Assembly: GCA_001939145.1 (NCBI GenBank)
Contig: LSRX01000467.1
Span: forward strand, 228,800-292,799
Origin: Symbiodinium microadriaticum
Taxonomy: Eukaryota; Sar; Dinophyceae; Suessiales; Symbiodiniaceae
Length of the DNA stretch: 64,000 bases
Direction: 5' to 3'
Below are positions 12,351-24,060 of this stretch, piece after piece (positions within the stretch are counted from its first letter, which is position 1; every line of letters starts with the position of its first letter). The notes below the pieces were generated by a model. It had not been told where the DNA came from, searched no databases, and saw only the letters and a program-made list of their open reading frames with translations. A program made the position numbers and the translations under genes.

Positions 12351-12472
12351 ACTGCGGAATTCACTGCCCAGAGCGCCGACGACGGCGACAGCGAGGAGGA
12401 CAATGACTTGATGCTAGCATGCCAGACCTAGCCATGTTGCCGTAAAATTGTTACGAGTATTTCAGAACTTAC

Positions 12473-12590
12473 TTCAGAAGAACTCTCATGGATGGCCTTC
12501 GGCCGCTTGATGGAAGACATGCCAAAGGTCAGCCAATGATGCCCAGTAGGCGCATTGTCCTTCCAGAAATCCGCAAAATTTCGAAAGTTG
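12473..12590 (-). CDS. GnT-IV, exon preceding the catalytic fold
   Basis: The exon ends at GAA followed by a canonical GTAAGT donor at 12472. It reads HNFRNFADFWKDNAPTG and then HHWLTFGMSSIKRP. The second part corresponds to the family segment (V/L)(T/V)(I/M)GIPTVKR that opens the GT54 domain. It joins in phase 0 to the 11393-11602 exon. The 5' border is approximate; acceptor-like CAGs lie just upstream. Signal-anchor and stem exons were not identified. Confidence 0.72.
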
Positions 12591-13221
12591 TGTGCACTTG
12601 GCTGTAAACTGCAACGTATCAGGGACAACCACTGGCTATGCCGGAAGCACCTGGCCTGCAAGGAACCCTTGTGCGATGATCGGATTCAAGCCTTACTGTG
12701 AAACACTGCCACGAGAACTCAGGAATTTAATCGATCTCTTCATGATATGCCGGCCGCAAACGAAAATCAGAGGAAGAGCAGCCGGCATCCGTCTATGAAA
12801 GTGCAGGAGGATGGATTGTGGGACAGCGGCTGGTGCCGTTGGTGCGCAACGTTTCTTACAGGCTGAGAAGCCAAGCTGCCCGAAAAAACCTAAACCGTAA
12901 GAGTTTAGAGCTTAGGGCGGTGCTCTGTCCTCTTGTCTGGGCAGCAGCCTCCTTGGTTCACGGGGAGACAGATTGATCTACACCGGGGCAACGAACGAGG
13001 CCCCCCCTAAAGGCTTCTTGGTGTTTGCTTCACTCCGATTACCTCGGTGCCCGAATGGTCACTCCCCGTTTCGAGCCCACTTCAAACGCGAGTCCTTCGC
13101 CAAGCCGGGGTCCAAGACTTGGGTTCACTGTGAGGCTTTAAGGTGGCTGACTTCAACTTGTCAATAGCAAGGCATCAAAAGATCTAGAATCTCGGAACAT
13201 TCCCCCCCACTTCCCGACAAA
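12591..13221. other. no gene recognised
   Basis: Unique sequence upstream of the visible GnT-IV exons, with a short telomere-like stretch near 12886-12915 (CTAAACCG, TTTAGAGCTTAGGG). May hold intron or 5' exons. Confidence 0.4.
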
Positions 13222-13584
13222 TCACAAGGAGGCCGGTGAAAGCTTGGCCAGCGGGTTGGCAATGTCTTTCCATGTTGCAGCTTCCTGCATGGCAAGATGC
13301 GCTTCGACCGCAACTGCGAACTCCACGTTATTCATCAACCCTCCTTCGCTCAGGGCCGTATTGGGAGAAGCCCAGAGATGTGGGGTGTTTCTCGCCTCCG
13401 GCTCTGCGAAATCGTCCCCATGCCCCTTGGAGCAGCCACTGAAGCCCGGAGCAAGGCTCGCGGGCTTCAGCTTCAGCGAGCGGAAGCCTGCCTCTGCTGG
13501 CCTCAGCGTAAAGGCAAACACGCTTGAACACTGGGCCTCCCAAGGTTTCGGTCCTAGCGACAGGGGAATCGTCTTGAGTGGCAA
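13222..13584 (-). CDS. unassigned exon, possible upstream part of GnT-IV or a separate gene
   Basis: Open minus-strand frame of 120 codons with protein-like composition: PLSLGPKPWEAQCSSVFAF, LKLKPASLAPGFSG, then NNVEFAVAVEAHLAMQEAAT and WKDIANPLAKL. It lies about 630 bases upstream of the first recognised GnT-IV exon on the same strand. No similarity to a GT54 stem that I can name. The plus strand is also open, so strand choice rests on composition. Confidence 0.35.
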   Translation of the reverse strand: MPLKTIPLSLGPKPWEAQCSSVFAFTLRPAEAGFRSLKLKPASLAPGFSGCSKGHGDDFAEPEARNTPHLWASPNTALSEGGLMNNVEFAVAVEAHLAMQEAATWKDIANPLAKLSPASL

Positions 13585-14437
13585 AAGCTCCCCCCAAAAT
13601 GGCCCGGGCTAAGAATCTGGCTGGTTCTCTTCAGGAGCCTCGCCATCGGGAAATGGGAAGATCACGGCGAGGAACACCTCGAGACACCAGCTGTTGGGCC
13701 TGGAGCTAAGATGAGGAAGCCTGAAGGCCTCAATACCAACCCTTCCCAGATCTCGAGCCCATCATCCACGACCGCGATCAATGATCTAACCTGTTGCCAA
13801 ACGTATGGCCTGATTCAGCAGCATCGCGCATGCTGCGAATAGAAGGCAAAGCCCGCTCGCACCTGCTAGCTCTGCCACCACGACGCTTCAAGGCAGGAGG
13901 CTTAGGCCATAAGGCAGCATGCTTATGCCGTCTCCTGCAACATCTTCATTGCAAGTATCCTGCCGTATCCTTGACTCCCAGTCTCCATTGGCAAGTGCCT
14001 GGGGCACGTGTCCCACGCTCTTTTGCCATGACCTTAGCACTATGTTGATTATGTTGTGAAACCTGTGCTGCGTGTTGAATGTTGCGTGCTTCTTGCACCA
14101 TGAAAGTCTTTGTCTCGCCACGAAGTGGTGAACAGGTTGGCCTGGCGTGACAATCTGTACTCTGGGCACTACTTAAGGCACGTGCGAAGCTTCATCGGCG
14201 ACATTGCATAGCGAAGCACGTTTGCATAAGCACTGTCTCACCAAACTGGGAATGTGTTACATTGGCTGGGCTAAAGGTAGATACTGTAGCCGTGTGTAAA
14301 GCCCAGATACTTGAATGACTAAAGAAGCAGGATCAGTCCCTGCTACACAAAAAGCATCCTCGGTGTTGCTTTCTCGTTCCATGCCATCTCGTTCCATGCC
14401 AGCCGGGATGTAACATGCATCAACTACGGTCTCTGTC
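13585..14437. other. no gene recognised
   Basis: No convincing exon found. Confidence 0.4.
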
Positions 14438-14640
14438 TCAAAAGTCGGGTGTACTGGCAAGACTGAGCCAGTCAGCAGCATCTGCTGGTGCAGAAGCAGG
14501 AGACTGAGATGCAGCTCCGGCATGTTCTGCCAGAACACAGAGCTGCCAGGCAGGCTCGCAGGACCTCTGCAGGAGCTGCCAGCAGCAACGGACCTCGGCA
14601 ACAAATTCGGCGCCAGGAAACAAAACAAAAGCCTACCTCC
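14438..14640 (-). CDS. exon candidate, unknown
   Basis: Minus-strand frame reading GAEFVAEVRCCWQLLQRSCE, then PAWQLCVLAEHAGAASQSP and an Ala/Asp-rich end. Another minus frame over the same bases is equally long, so frame and strand remain uncertain. Confidence 0.25.
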
Positions 14641-15424
14641 AGTGCCTTAGCCCAGGACTCAGCCCCAAGGTCCCCAAGGTCAGATCCGAAGGCTGTCTCT
14701 GTTGCCTGGATGCCTGACACAGCTTCGATCTAGGGGAGGGCCGGAGGGTGGAGGGGGGTGACAGACTTGGGCTTCGGAACCCGGAGCAACCAACGATCGC
14801 GTCCACTTGCGGCATTGCGGTCCCTAGTATGGTGGCGCAATATTGGGGAGCAAACGCGGCTGGGATACAAAGCCTGTAGCAAGGATTACTGTACGAGTCT
14901 TACGATGTGCCAGACAGTCCAAGACGTGCAGACATGTGGCAGAGAGTATGATTGCTGTCTTGGCAGCTAAGAAGACGTCAGGGTATTTGCATCTGTGCAT
15001 GACTTAATCGTGCCGCATCACGGCAACATGGCGGCTATCGTTTTTAGTCGCTGGCTTGCTACAGTACAGACACACTGAAACCGATTCGCAGTCAGATGCA
15101 GCAAATGCTGGCATTCACAACATGATGGCCATGATCGTACGAGCGCGAGGGTTTCTGGCACTGAAAGAACTGCTACTACAATGGAGCCAGGCCTCCACGG
15201 GGGCAACGAAGACCTGGGCAGACCTGGTGTCGAGCACACGCTTGAAATTCAATAGGCGTTGCCTTTAAGGTGTCTCGGCAAATTTAGGCTGAGGCAACTT
15301 CAATGATAGATAGGCATCGGTTCATCCCTGCTGTGAAGTCGTATCATACAACCAGAGTATGATATACACCCTCAAATCCCATTCTGAGTATTACGACCCT
15401 TATGAAACCCCATTCGCAACCCGT

Positions 15425-15475
15425 ATAGACCCTAAACCCCTGAAGCCCTAAACCCTAAAACCTACAACCCTACAC
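15425..15475. repeat. CCCTAAA telomere-like tract
   Basis: Several ACCCTAAACCC/CCCTAAAACC words in about 50 bases, interstitial. Confidence 0.7.
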
Positions 15476-15667
15476 TCTCAAACCTGAAACAGCTCAACTT
15501 CTGGGACTCGCGCGCCCCAACCACGGCAAGGCCCAAAACAGCGGCGCCCAAGCGCCTTGCCAGTTCTTTGTCTCATGTGACAAAGGACTCTTGCTGCTTG
15601 TAACAATAATAATCAACAATGGTCATCATGATAATACAAACAAGAGTAAGGGTCTTTACCTACACAC

Positions 15668-15770
15668 ATCTACATACATACATACATACATACATACATA
15701 CATACATACATACATGCATCAATCCATCCATGCATGCATGCATACATACATACATAATCATACATACTCA
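15668..15770. repeat. CATA tetranucleotide microsatellite
   Basis: (CATA)n with CATG and CATC variants. Confidence 0.92.
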
Positions 15771-16016
15771 GTCATCACAATATTAGCCGCTAGCCATTAG
15801 TCATGGCCTGCGCCGATGTGGCAGAGGCCGCTGGCCGATCTGGCTGGCCTGCAGAAGCGTGGGGGAGAAAACCCACGAGGAGAGTGTAACATTAAAATTA
15901 GACGAACTCAAATTTCCCCGACGACCTTTGACCTTTTGACCTATAGTCCTAGTCGCACGACGTCGCGGGCCTGCTGCATGCGCATGATGGACACCGGTTC
16001 GACTTTGGGCCTTGTC

Positions 16017-16194
16017 CTAGTGGCTTAAAAAACAAAACTGCGCAGCCAAGAAGGGCCGTAAGCCAAAGGAGGCAGCCAAGATGCATTCAATGTGCTCGGA
16101 TACGAATTGTCCCACCAACACAACTGCGGCACACAATGGAAACTCTTGCTCAGCCAGCGTGACAAGCTTCCGAAAACTCAGCCATCTTTTTCGC
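16017..16194 (-). CDS. exon candidate ending in stop, unknown
   Basis: CTTCAG acceptor at 16195-16196 followed by G. The frame reads RKRWLSFRKLVTLAEQEFPL, then CAAVVLVGQFVSEHIECILA, then ASFGLRPFLAAQFCFLSH and a TAG. Helical and partly hydrophobic. Not recognised. It could be the end of a gene lying to the right. Confidence 0.33.
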
Positions 16195-16299
16195 CTGAAG
16201 TGCGCGCGATCAGCTCGGGAGGCCAGCATGCCTGGGTCCTTGTCGGCTCAGGTTGGCAATAGAGTATACAAGCTACAGGCTAATACAAGATAACATATG

Positions 16300-16330
16300 T
16301 TATTAGTGAGTGAGTGAGTGAGTGAGTGTC
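16300..16330. repeat. GAGT tetranucleotide repeat
   Basis: Seven or so GTGA/GAGT units. Confidence 0.9.
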
Positions 16331-16784
16331 GACCTGGGGTGCTCTCCGGCCTGCGGAAACGGTCCCTCTCGCCTTCTTTGCCCCTCCGCATGCGTCATCG
16401 GGACTCCGGTGCAGAGTTCAACGCTAGCCTGGGGTTTGGGGAGGGATGTGCCACCCGAACCTCCATGGGCCCGCCCCCCCAAGCCGGGCGGCTTGGGTTG
16501 GAATTGGACACTTGGCAAGACAGCCCACTTCGCAGGAACAAAGCTCTTCCCTCGATGATCCCTCACCGAAGTACTAAGCAGGGGACACTGGCTCAGAGAC
16601 GGGGCATAGGGGGAGGGATGGTCGAACAAACACGCACACACGCACAGCACCGGCAGCGAGACTAAGGGCAAAAGCACATTCAGCTGATGCCCTTGCGGCT
16701 GCAAATACTCGAACAGTGTCCCCTTGGCGTGTGGAGAGATGCCTGATGCTGAAGGCATCCCCCTTCGACCAAAAGGGGGAACAT

Positions 16785-17362
16785 ATGTTATTAAAAACTA
16801 TCATACAGTCTAGTGTATAATATAACACAATAGGCAGCCGAGTATAACACATGCAACGTAATATAATGAAGTCTGATAACATGTAGTATAATGTAAAAAT
16901 GATACAGTCTAAATACAATACAGTCGGATATAATGCAACATAATACATTAATAATGTAATGTAGCGTAATGCAATACGCGATCGCACAACATAACGTTTG
17001 AAAATGTAAGGTAATACAATATGAGATAGCACAATACAACATTTGAATAATATAACATGATACAACAGAAAATAACATATCATGGCACACATGTTATGAT
17101 ATGGAGTAATATGGCATAACATAACAGAACATAACACATAATAATATCACATAGTACAACCTAATATATCGTCATATTGCATAGTATAACATAGCAAAAG
17201 AGAAGATAGTTTTGCATGAGGTACTCTAACATAGTATAACACGATATATCATATTACATCATAGTATGACATAACTCAAAACAACTTAATGCAGTTTAAC
17301 ATAACATAATGGAATAGAGCACAATAGAGTATAGTATAATACAATATAATATACGTGCATCA
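16785..17362. repeat. AT-rich low-complexity island
   Basis: About 570 bases built from degenerate ATAACATA/AGTATAAC/AATACAAT words, sharply AT-rich against about 50% GC flanks. Small hydrophobic open frames here (YITL, CYII) are composition artefacts. Confidence 0.8.
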
Positions 17363-17587
17363 TAAGCCCGGTCAAAGAACTCACCTTCTGAACCAGTGCT
17401 GGGCGCTTGCCTTCAGCTCGCAGAAGTACTCATCTGATTGTAAATGACCGGTATGCCAACGACGATCGCAACCATGAGGCAGTACCTAAGCAAGCTTCGC
17501 TCCCAGAACGTACTTCGATTCCCTGTGATGTGGCACTGGGCGCAAGGCCTTATGCCCATGCTGGGACGGTAGCAGGCATAGGCGACC

Positions 17588-17893
17588 TCATCGAGGTCTG
17601 GACGGGGCTGCGCTCAGACCCAATGCAGCCCAAATTTTTTCACCTACAGTGGAATCCAGGACACGTGGGCTATTGAACAAGGCCACTTCGCGCATGTTGC
17701 TCTGGCCTAAAGTGCCTACAGCTTTCCGTGGATTCCCAGTGGCTGCGTGTGTTGCGGTCCTCCAGTTTTTGTACTTTTTGTGGTCTTCAACCCCAGCCTG
17801 CAGCTGAAGCAGCAACAGACTCCACAGCTGGGAGGGGGGCAAACAAAGCGACTTGGACTGGTCTGGGCGAGTGCATCCTGACCCTCTGGACAT
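17588..17893 (-). CDS. exon candidate, unknown
   Basis: Minus frame containing SQLWSLLLLQLQAGVEDHKK, then FNSPRVLDSTVGEKIWAALG. Protein-like but without a paired donor and acceptor that I can defend. Confidence 0.25.
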   Translation of the reverse strand: MSRGSGCTRPDQSKSLCLPPSQLWSLLLLQLQAGVEDHKKYKNWRTATHAATGNPRKAVGTLGQSNMREVALFNSPRVLDSTVGEKIWAALGLSAAPSRPR

Positions 17894-18746
17894 GTTTTTA
17901 ACTACCGGCGTTGCGCTTTCTTGCTGGACGGTCTGCTTCTGTGCCTACCACACAGACCTTGGTGATTTGGGACTTCTGCCACACATCGGTTCCACGTTGG
18001 GGCTGCTAGCTGCTGCCAGAACTGGAAGTCGATTAAAAAACAGATTTCTGGGTAATTTATGTTCATGATTTGTTTCAGGACTTATCAAGAGAGATCTTCA
18101 TCATCATGCACCTTGAAAATAAGACAAGGAACTTCATGTATGATTTTACCTCCGTTGCAAAGCCATAAGACCATTTCCAAGCCACATCCGTTCGCGTCGA
18201 GTATATAAAACCACACAAGAGTAGCTGACGAGCACAGCAAGACGGAGCACAAACGTCTCCGAATGTCTGCAAGGGAAGGGTTCAAATAACACGGTCCCCT
18301 GTCCGCTTCACAGGTCCAAGCGCGTGGCTGCAACGACTAGTGACCACAAAACCAGTGTCAGCATCAGCATGTTCACCGCGGTTGGCAGCCTGCAAGGCCG
18401 CGGCTTGACGATCAGCAGGCTGGCGTGCGGAGTGCAATCTACTTCGTGGCAGATGATCAATACAATTGTATGCTATCCTGTCCTATACTCACTACCGTGA
18501 CCAGGCCAGACTAGACTGGAAATAAACTATAGTACCATACTATAATGAACTATGCTATACGATACTCTACTATGTTACACTATATCAAATATGCCATGCC
18601 ATACCATACCACACCACACTCTACTCTACTATACTATGCTGACATGGCCAGGGCCAGCCCCACCTTTGAAGCCCCAGCCCCTCGAAGACATTGTCCAGGA
18701 CTGGCAAGGCAAAATGCAAGGAGAAGTACCTGGCGATGTAGCAAAG
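17894..18746. other. no gene recognised; AT-rich patch at about 18470-18640
   Basis: Includes ACTATA/TACTAT low-complexity sequence near 18530-18640. Confidence 0.4.
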
Positions 18747-18959
18747 TCACAGCAGAATTTTTTTGGCAGACCTTGCAAACATAACAGTGGAATCCTCTGA
18801 ACGGGAACTGTAAGAAGTGATGCACCCTGCGTAGTAAATGCTTGTCATGAACCCAATGATCTTTGCCTGGTCTACCGTTTTCTGAGTCTGACAGGCGCAC
18901 ATCAGCAGCCAGCCCAAGAGACGCCAGTTCCACAGCAGCCATGGGTTCCGTGAGACCGC
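18747..18959 (-). CDS. exon candidate of a membrane protein
   Basis: TTCAG acceptor at 18960-18961. The frame reads AVSRNPWLLWNWRLLGWLLM, a probable membrane span, then CACQTQKTVDQAKIIGFMTS. A GTAGAC donor within it (after 18876) would give an 84-base, 28-codon exon; otherwise the frame continues to a stop at 18747. Family unknown. Confidence 0.35.
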   Translation of the reverse strand, partial: AVSRNPWLLWNWRLLGWLLMCACQTQKTVDQAKIIGFMTSIYYAGCITSYSSRSEDSTVMFARSAKKILL

Positions 18960-20066
18960 CTGAACTTCCACTAATCTCCAAGCCGAAGTAATTTGCAATC
19001 CATCTGGAGCTCCGCCGGAGCTGAGTGCCAGGCCCTGCGGAATGGCTTCTCAGGAGGGTCCATGGAATCTGAGACGTAGAAGATTTCCTGCCAGAATTGC
19101 GAAGGCTAGTTCGGGTGCATGGAACGAAACAGGGGGGTCGTCAAGACTATGCCTCTTACCAAATGCTGATGTTCACGAATGCTCAATGCTACTCCTCCAT
19201 CCCATCAAGCGTGCAAGAGCAAATCCTATTTCTCTTCAAAACGATCCTCAAAACGGTGCGTATGAAATAACAGTTATGGTACAACCTTCGAACATCATCA
19301 TATTTCGTACTCCTCTCACAAGCGTTTGGATGCCTCTCAGCCATGACCACTGGCATTGAACCCGTCGGGCGACGGACGCCGAAAGAGACGGACCCTGTTC
19401 AGCCCAAAGGCAATCTTTTCTGGGTCTGCTTGCCGCGGACGTATGTTTTCTGCCGTTCGCACGATTGCGGAAACACATGGAAACATCACATTTGGAGGTG
19501 AAGAAGAAGAAGAGATGTATGCACAAGTGCAAAGTGACGGACGGACGGACCGTTTCACAACGGCGTCTGAAGTATCTCTCTCTCTCACGCTGCATTGGCA
19601 ATCGGGCCCCTGAGCACTACCCAGACCTCTTTATGCCAGGAAGTCGGCACATCCGAACCTACCTTAAACCCTACAGCCTGGCCAAACCTAGCTTGACCAC
19701 GTGGCAGTGTTTGTTTCACCGCACTCAGGGAAGTCTGAGTCAGAGCTACGACATGGGTCTCTGCCCGGCGTCCTCCGTGACAACCTCCTGGGATGTCAGG
19801 CAAGCGAGGGTGTTGCCTCAGCTTCTGCGGCAATAGTAGTACAAAGTTTAAAGGTAATCCAAATTGTATCAATAATGAGGTTCATGACACATGATGATTA
19901 ATGATGAAAACAATGACAATGGTAACACGATTAACAATAGCAGCCAACACTAGCCACGAGAGCAACAATAGTAGCAATAGCAACAACATTGGCCATGATA
20001 ACAGCATGCATTTTGCATTCAGACGCTCGTGCGGGTCGTCCCGCACCTTGGCGGACATCGGCAAGT
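18960..20066. other. no gene recognised; AGCAAT-type repeats at about 19940-19995
   Basis: Several overlapping short frames on both strands, none convincing. A purine-rich patch lies near 19500. Confidence 0.4.
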
Positions 20067-20360
20067 TCAGCAAACCGGAAACCACACGGACCAAGCTACG
20101 CCCAAGAACAAAGCAAGCAAAGCTAGAAACGGCCCCATAAATGGCCAGTCTTGCCTCGCAACAATCTGCCAAAAGCTAAGCAAGACCTGCTTCACATGGC
20201 GGTCCGTGGACTCAGCCCGTGCGGAGCGCAAAAGTGCACCCTGCGTGTCGGCCCGAGGACTCTGCACACGCATTTGTTTGCAAAACAAAGCTTTACGCGT
20301 GTCACTTACAAAACTTGTGGGCTTTGCTCGGCTGCCGTGTTTTTTCGTGAGCATGTTCAA
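20067..20360 (-). CDS. weak exon candidate with membrane segment
   Basis: Minus frame with VLLSFWQIVARQDWPFMG followed by PFLALLALFLGVAWSVWF, a plausible membrane span. There is no splice evidence and the opposite strand is open too. Confidence 0.2.
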   Translation of the reverse strand: MNMLTKKHGSRAKPTSFVSDTRKALFCKQMRVQSPRADTQGALLRSARAESTDRHVKQVLLSFWQIVARQDWPFMGPFLALLALFLGVAWSVWFPVC

Positions 20361-20465
20361 CGCAAAACAAGCCAGCTTAGTAGTAAAATGGCTGATTGAC
20401 CCAAGGCACGCATGAAAGCGCAGCAGACCGCCAATCAGGAACCTAAGCCAGAGAACTTACAAACC

Positions 20466-20580
20466 ATAGCCGTCGTCCGGCTAACTAGTAGGCTACCTCA
20501 CAAGCGCGGGGTCTTGCACCTGGCATCCACCAAACGGAGGCTACCTCACCGTCCGCCAAACTAGGACGCTACCTCACCGG
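20466..20580. repeat. degenerate direct repeat (GCTACCTCAC words)
   Basis: Three copies of GGCTACCTCAC or CGCTACCTCAC spaced about 45 and 30 bases apart, two followed by GCGGGGTCT or CTCGGGGTCT. Confidence 0.55.
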
Positions 20581-20654
20581 CTCGGGGTCTGGGACTTGGC
20601 CTCGGGATTAACCGCTGCTTCAAAGAAACGAGCACAACAGCACCATGGCATGGC

Positions 20655-20965
20655 CTCACCCGACGAGTGGGACTTCCAGGCCTCAGAATTCTGAGGCCTA
20701 GAAATCCCACTCGTAGCTTGGCAAGTAGACAGCATGTACGGCCTTTCCCGACGTATGGGACTACTGGGCCTTGCAGGCAAAAGCCTTTCCCAACGGACGG
20801 GACGACCAGGCTGATCCACACTAGCCGCTACAGCTACAGCATGAAGCCATTGGAATCCAGTGCACAGTCGCAGATTTGGCAAGTCCGGCATGACCCGACG
20901 TGCGGGACTACTGGGCCTTGCACAGTCAAAAAGCCTAACCCGACGACCAACAGGAATACTAAGCT
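20655..20965. repeat. short dispersed repeat family (CCGACG...GGGAC...GGCCT)
   Basis: Degenerate copies of a CCCGACGnnnGGGACTnCnnGGCCT motif at about 20659, 20748, 20788 and 20893. The second and fourth share GGGACTACTGGGCCTTGCA. The first copy is half of a palindrome. Confidence 0.7.
20663..20714. repeat. 52-bp near-perfect palindrome
   Basis: The arms ACGAGTGGGACTTCCAGGCC and its inverted copy meet at GAATTC with no spacer. Of 26 arm positions, 24 pair. Could extrude as a long hairpin. Confidence 0.85.
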
Positions 20966-21285
20966 GATTCATGGCTTTTCCATTCCAGCTTGTAACACGT
21001 GGATCCGAAAGAGCCTGGATGGCGCACAGTCGCAGTCTGGCAGTAGAGGGCTAAGACCCTTGCACTGATTGCCCGTCTTCTCGCACGCCATCGTCTTGGA
21101 AAGGATACTGACTGAATAAGAAGCTCATCGTCAATTTGCAATACAAACGTATAACGAGCTTGAGGGTTCTAGCCTCCCACAGCTTCCGAGGACCAATACT
21201 ATGATCAGGTGGCACTTTAAGGAGATCGCCTCTCCCCAGAACAAAGCTCCCACGTACAAGTACTGTCAGCGTTGAGAACGAAGTT
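20966..21285. other. no gene recognised
   Basis: Unique sequence without supported features. Confidence 0.4.
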
Positions 21286-21390
21286 GTGGTTGTTGTTGCA
21301 GCTGTGGTTGCAGTTGCAGTTGCAGTTGCCGTTGCCGTTGCCGTTGCCGTTGTTGTTGTTGTTGGTGGTGGTGGTGTTGTTGGTTGGACT
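21284..21390. repeat. GTT/GCC/GGT triplet and hexamer repeats
   Basis: GTTGCA, GTTGCC and GTTGTT units then GGTGGT. Long Val/Ala/Gly or Thr/Ala frames are artefacts. Confidence 0.88.
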
Positions 21391-23740
21391 TCGAAGCTCG
21401 CTGCTAGACCCAAAGACTTAGCAAGGTGGGACCAGTGTACTTGCTGGCCTTCTCTGGACTCAGAAAAGACTAGAAGTAAACACACATCCCGTTCTTTGAT
21501 TTTGGCAAGCATATGCGACCATCCCAAGCTGGTAACATGAAACAAGGCATTAAAGAGATCTGCCGCTCGTGCAAGAGGGACTCATGAGCCTTTCCCAATC
21601 TCTTGGCATGGTGGGACTGCATCGGCAGAGAGCATCTGTAGACATGCGCAAAACGTTGCGTAAAAGAAACCAAAGATCTGCTCTGCAAAGAGTGCAAACA
21701 TGAAAGAACCCTGTGCCATCCGCTATGTTTCGCTTGAAATGCAAGCAGATCAGACTCCCCCGCCGCGCGGAAGACCGGAACCCTCCTGCTTAGGAGCAGC
21801 AACGAGTTGCTTGGCACGTGTTGTCTCCCCCCGGGATTTGGGACCGGGCCAGCTCCAGGACCACGCCTGCAGTGTGGCGTGCCTGTAATCACCACTGGTG
21901 TAATAAAAGCTTAAACCGGAGGCTTCCTCACAGAAGCTGTAAATCCGGTACCACGCGCAGCCGGAACTACACAAATGTGTGGTTAGAGAGCCAGGGAACT
22001 GTTGGAATCTCAAAGGTTGGGCCCTCCACAGGCTGTCCTGTGGTGATTCGACGGCTACAGTTCGTGGCCGCTGGAGCGGGTAGCGCTTCAACAACAACAA
22101 CAACAGCCCCAATAACAGGAATACTCATAGCAATAGCAATGATACAAATGACAAATCTGTTTTGTTCCTATTGTATGCGCTGGCATCACTGTAGATGCAT
22201 GTTACCACTATCCTCCACCCACTTACTACTTTCATACAGGTGATCGTAGTTTCACCATCATTGCTCCAGTTGCCTTTCGGGGGATCGGATTCCAACAGCC
22301 TGGCCTGACAACCGGCCTGGTTGCAGAGGGTGCATGCGGTGCAAGCTTCCAGCTGCCCATCCATGTAACTAACTCGCCTACGTACTCCCTCATGTAGCCG
22401 CATTCGTCTCCAGGAAGCTCATTGTATAGACCCTCAAATGCTAACCTTACATTGAATCAAGGTGGGCTGGCTTCTGTCTCGAAGACTTTTCCTGCCATGC
22501 GGCAAGGGCAGCAACAGCAGGTTGCGACCTCACCAACATGCGAGTCGTAGGTTGGCGCTTTACTCTGACAGATGAAGGTGGAGAGACTGGACAAACACAT
22601 GTCCACATGCGTGGTTTGAGTTAGGTGACTGCCGCTCAAATCCTTAGCTTCGGAGATCTGAGGCCACAGCTCCGCCCGTGCAGCAGTTTCCGTCTCGGCG
22701 CACTTCCTTCGAACGCCGGCTCAGTGGGCTCAGCTACCACCTCCGAGGCTCTCCCATAACAGCTCCTGTCCTTTCGCCTTCCCATGCCAACACGGTGTGA
22801 CAAAACAAGGCGCGCACACACACACACACACCCACATTCACCAAACATGCGAAGCGGTAACACCGACCAGCACGTAAGAAGCTACCCCGCCTACCAAGAG
22901 TCAAGACTGGGAGAAAAACTGGAATCCAATTCCATGCCAGCTGCGTGTGATCCCCTAAACCCGAAGGCAGTGAAGCTTTGCAAAATAGAAAGGTGGTCCC
23001 TCCAGGTCTTGTCACCCTCCTCGACAAGCTTGAGCCGCTCCTTGCAGTCGAAGCTGTTTACTTCAGGATTTAGTGTCTGGCTTCGCTGTCACAAGTTGCT
23101 CCCGCCTGTCGCTCATCATCGCATGGTGCTTGGGGGACTACACGGTACGGGACAAACGTCTCGAGCTTGTCCTGCACAGACACCGGAGAGACAAGCATCA
23201 ACTGGCGGCTCATGGCATGAGGTGAGACGTTCGCTGTGAACTATAGAGTCTATAGAGCTTTCAAGACAATTTCAGCTTGTGGTCCTGCATGAGTACCTGC
23301 TCCAACTTCAAGCAGCAGATATCTGTGTGCAAAAGTCTTCCGTGTCACTCCATCTGCGCCGTCCTTCTGGCACTGGACGGCAACGACGGTGGCATCGCTT
23401 TCCGGCGTACAGAGGAATCTGCGGCGAATGCAAACAGTTTAGTACTGGGAATGGTGGGAGCAGAGGCTTCAAGCAGAGAACAGCAAGCGCCGTGCTTCGC
23501 GCCTGACTCTCAAGTCGCCCACCTCGTGTGGCATGACATCTTAGCCGAAGCTCCACTCCCAGGCCCATACCTGTGTTACAACCTTCCTCCCAGTGCAGCC
23601 AATGTTTCTCTGCGTTCATGCTCTTGTCAAAGGACTTGCTGCAAGCATGCAAGCTTATGCTCTGCGCATCTACACTCTACTGCAGTCTTCTCTATCTGTC
23701 TGCCTCTATACGGTTCGGTTTAAAATGGCTGTAAATGCAC
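21391..23740. other. no gene recognised with confidence
   Basis: Both strands carry frames of 75-150 codons (for example minus 21470-21895, plus 22784-23239, minus 23308-23652). None shows a family motif or paired splice sites. The minus frame with KSFDKSMNAEKHWLHWEEG near 23600 is the most protein-like. Confidence 0.35.
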
Positions 23741-23744
23741 ATAT

Positions 23745-23928
23745 ACATACACATACATACTTACCTGCTTGCTTGCTTGCTTACTTACTTACTTTACCTA
23801 CTTTGCTTGCTTTACTTACTTTAACTACTTTACCTACTGTACTTGCTTTACTTACTTTACTTACTTGACTTCCTTGACTTACTTTACTTACTTGATTTAC
23901 TTTACTTCGCTTTACTTATTTACTTACA

Positions 23929-23986
<58 letters not shown>

Positions 23987-24020
23987 TGTATATATATACA
24001 TACATACATACATACATGCA

Positions 24021-24057
<37 letters not shown>

Positions 24058-24060
24058 TGT
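23745..24060. repeat. ACTT/CTTG tetranucleotide and AT/CATA microsatellites
   Basis: (ACTT)n with variants to about 23985, then CATA and ATAT repeats. Confidence 0.92.

Larger units (their letters stand above)
11603..12472 (-). other. GnT-IV intron with triplet microsatellites
   Basis: GT-AG intron beginning GTAAGT at 12472 and ending at AG before 11602. Almost all of 11720-12350 is triplet repeat. Contains one N at 12294. Confidence 0.7.

Noticed and set aside
11754-12411. Long valine, leucine, alanine and cysteine frames
   Set aside because: Translation of GCT/ACC microsatellites within the GnT-IV intron.
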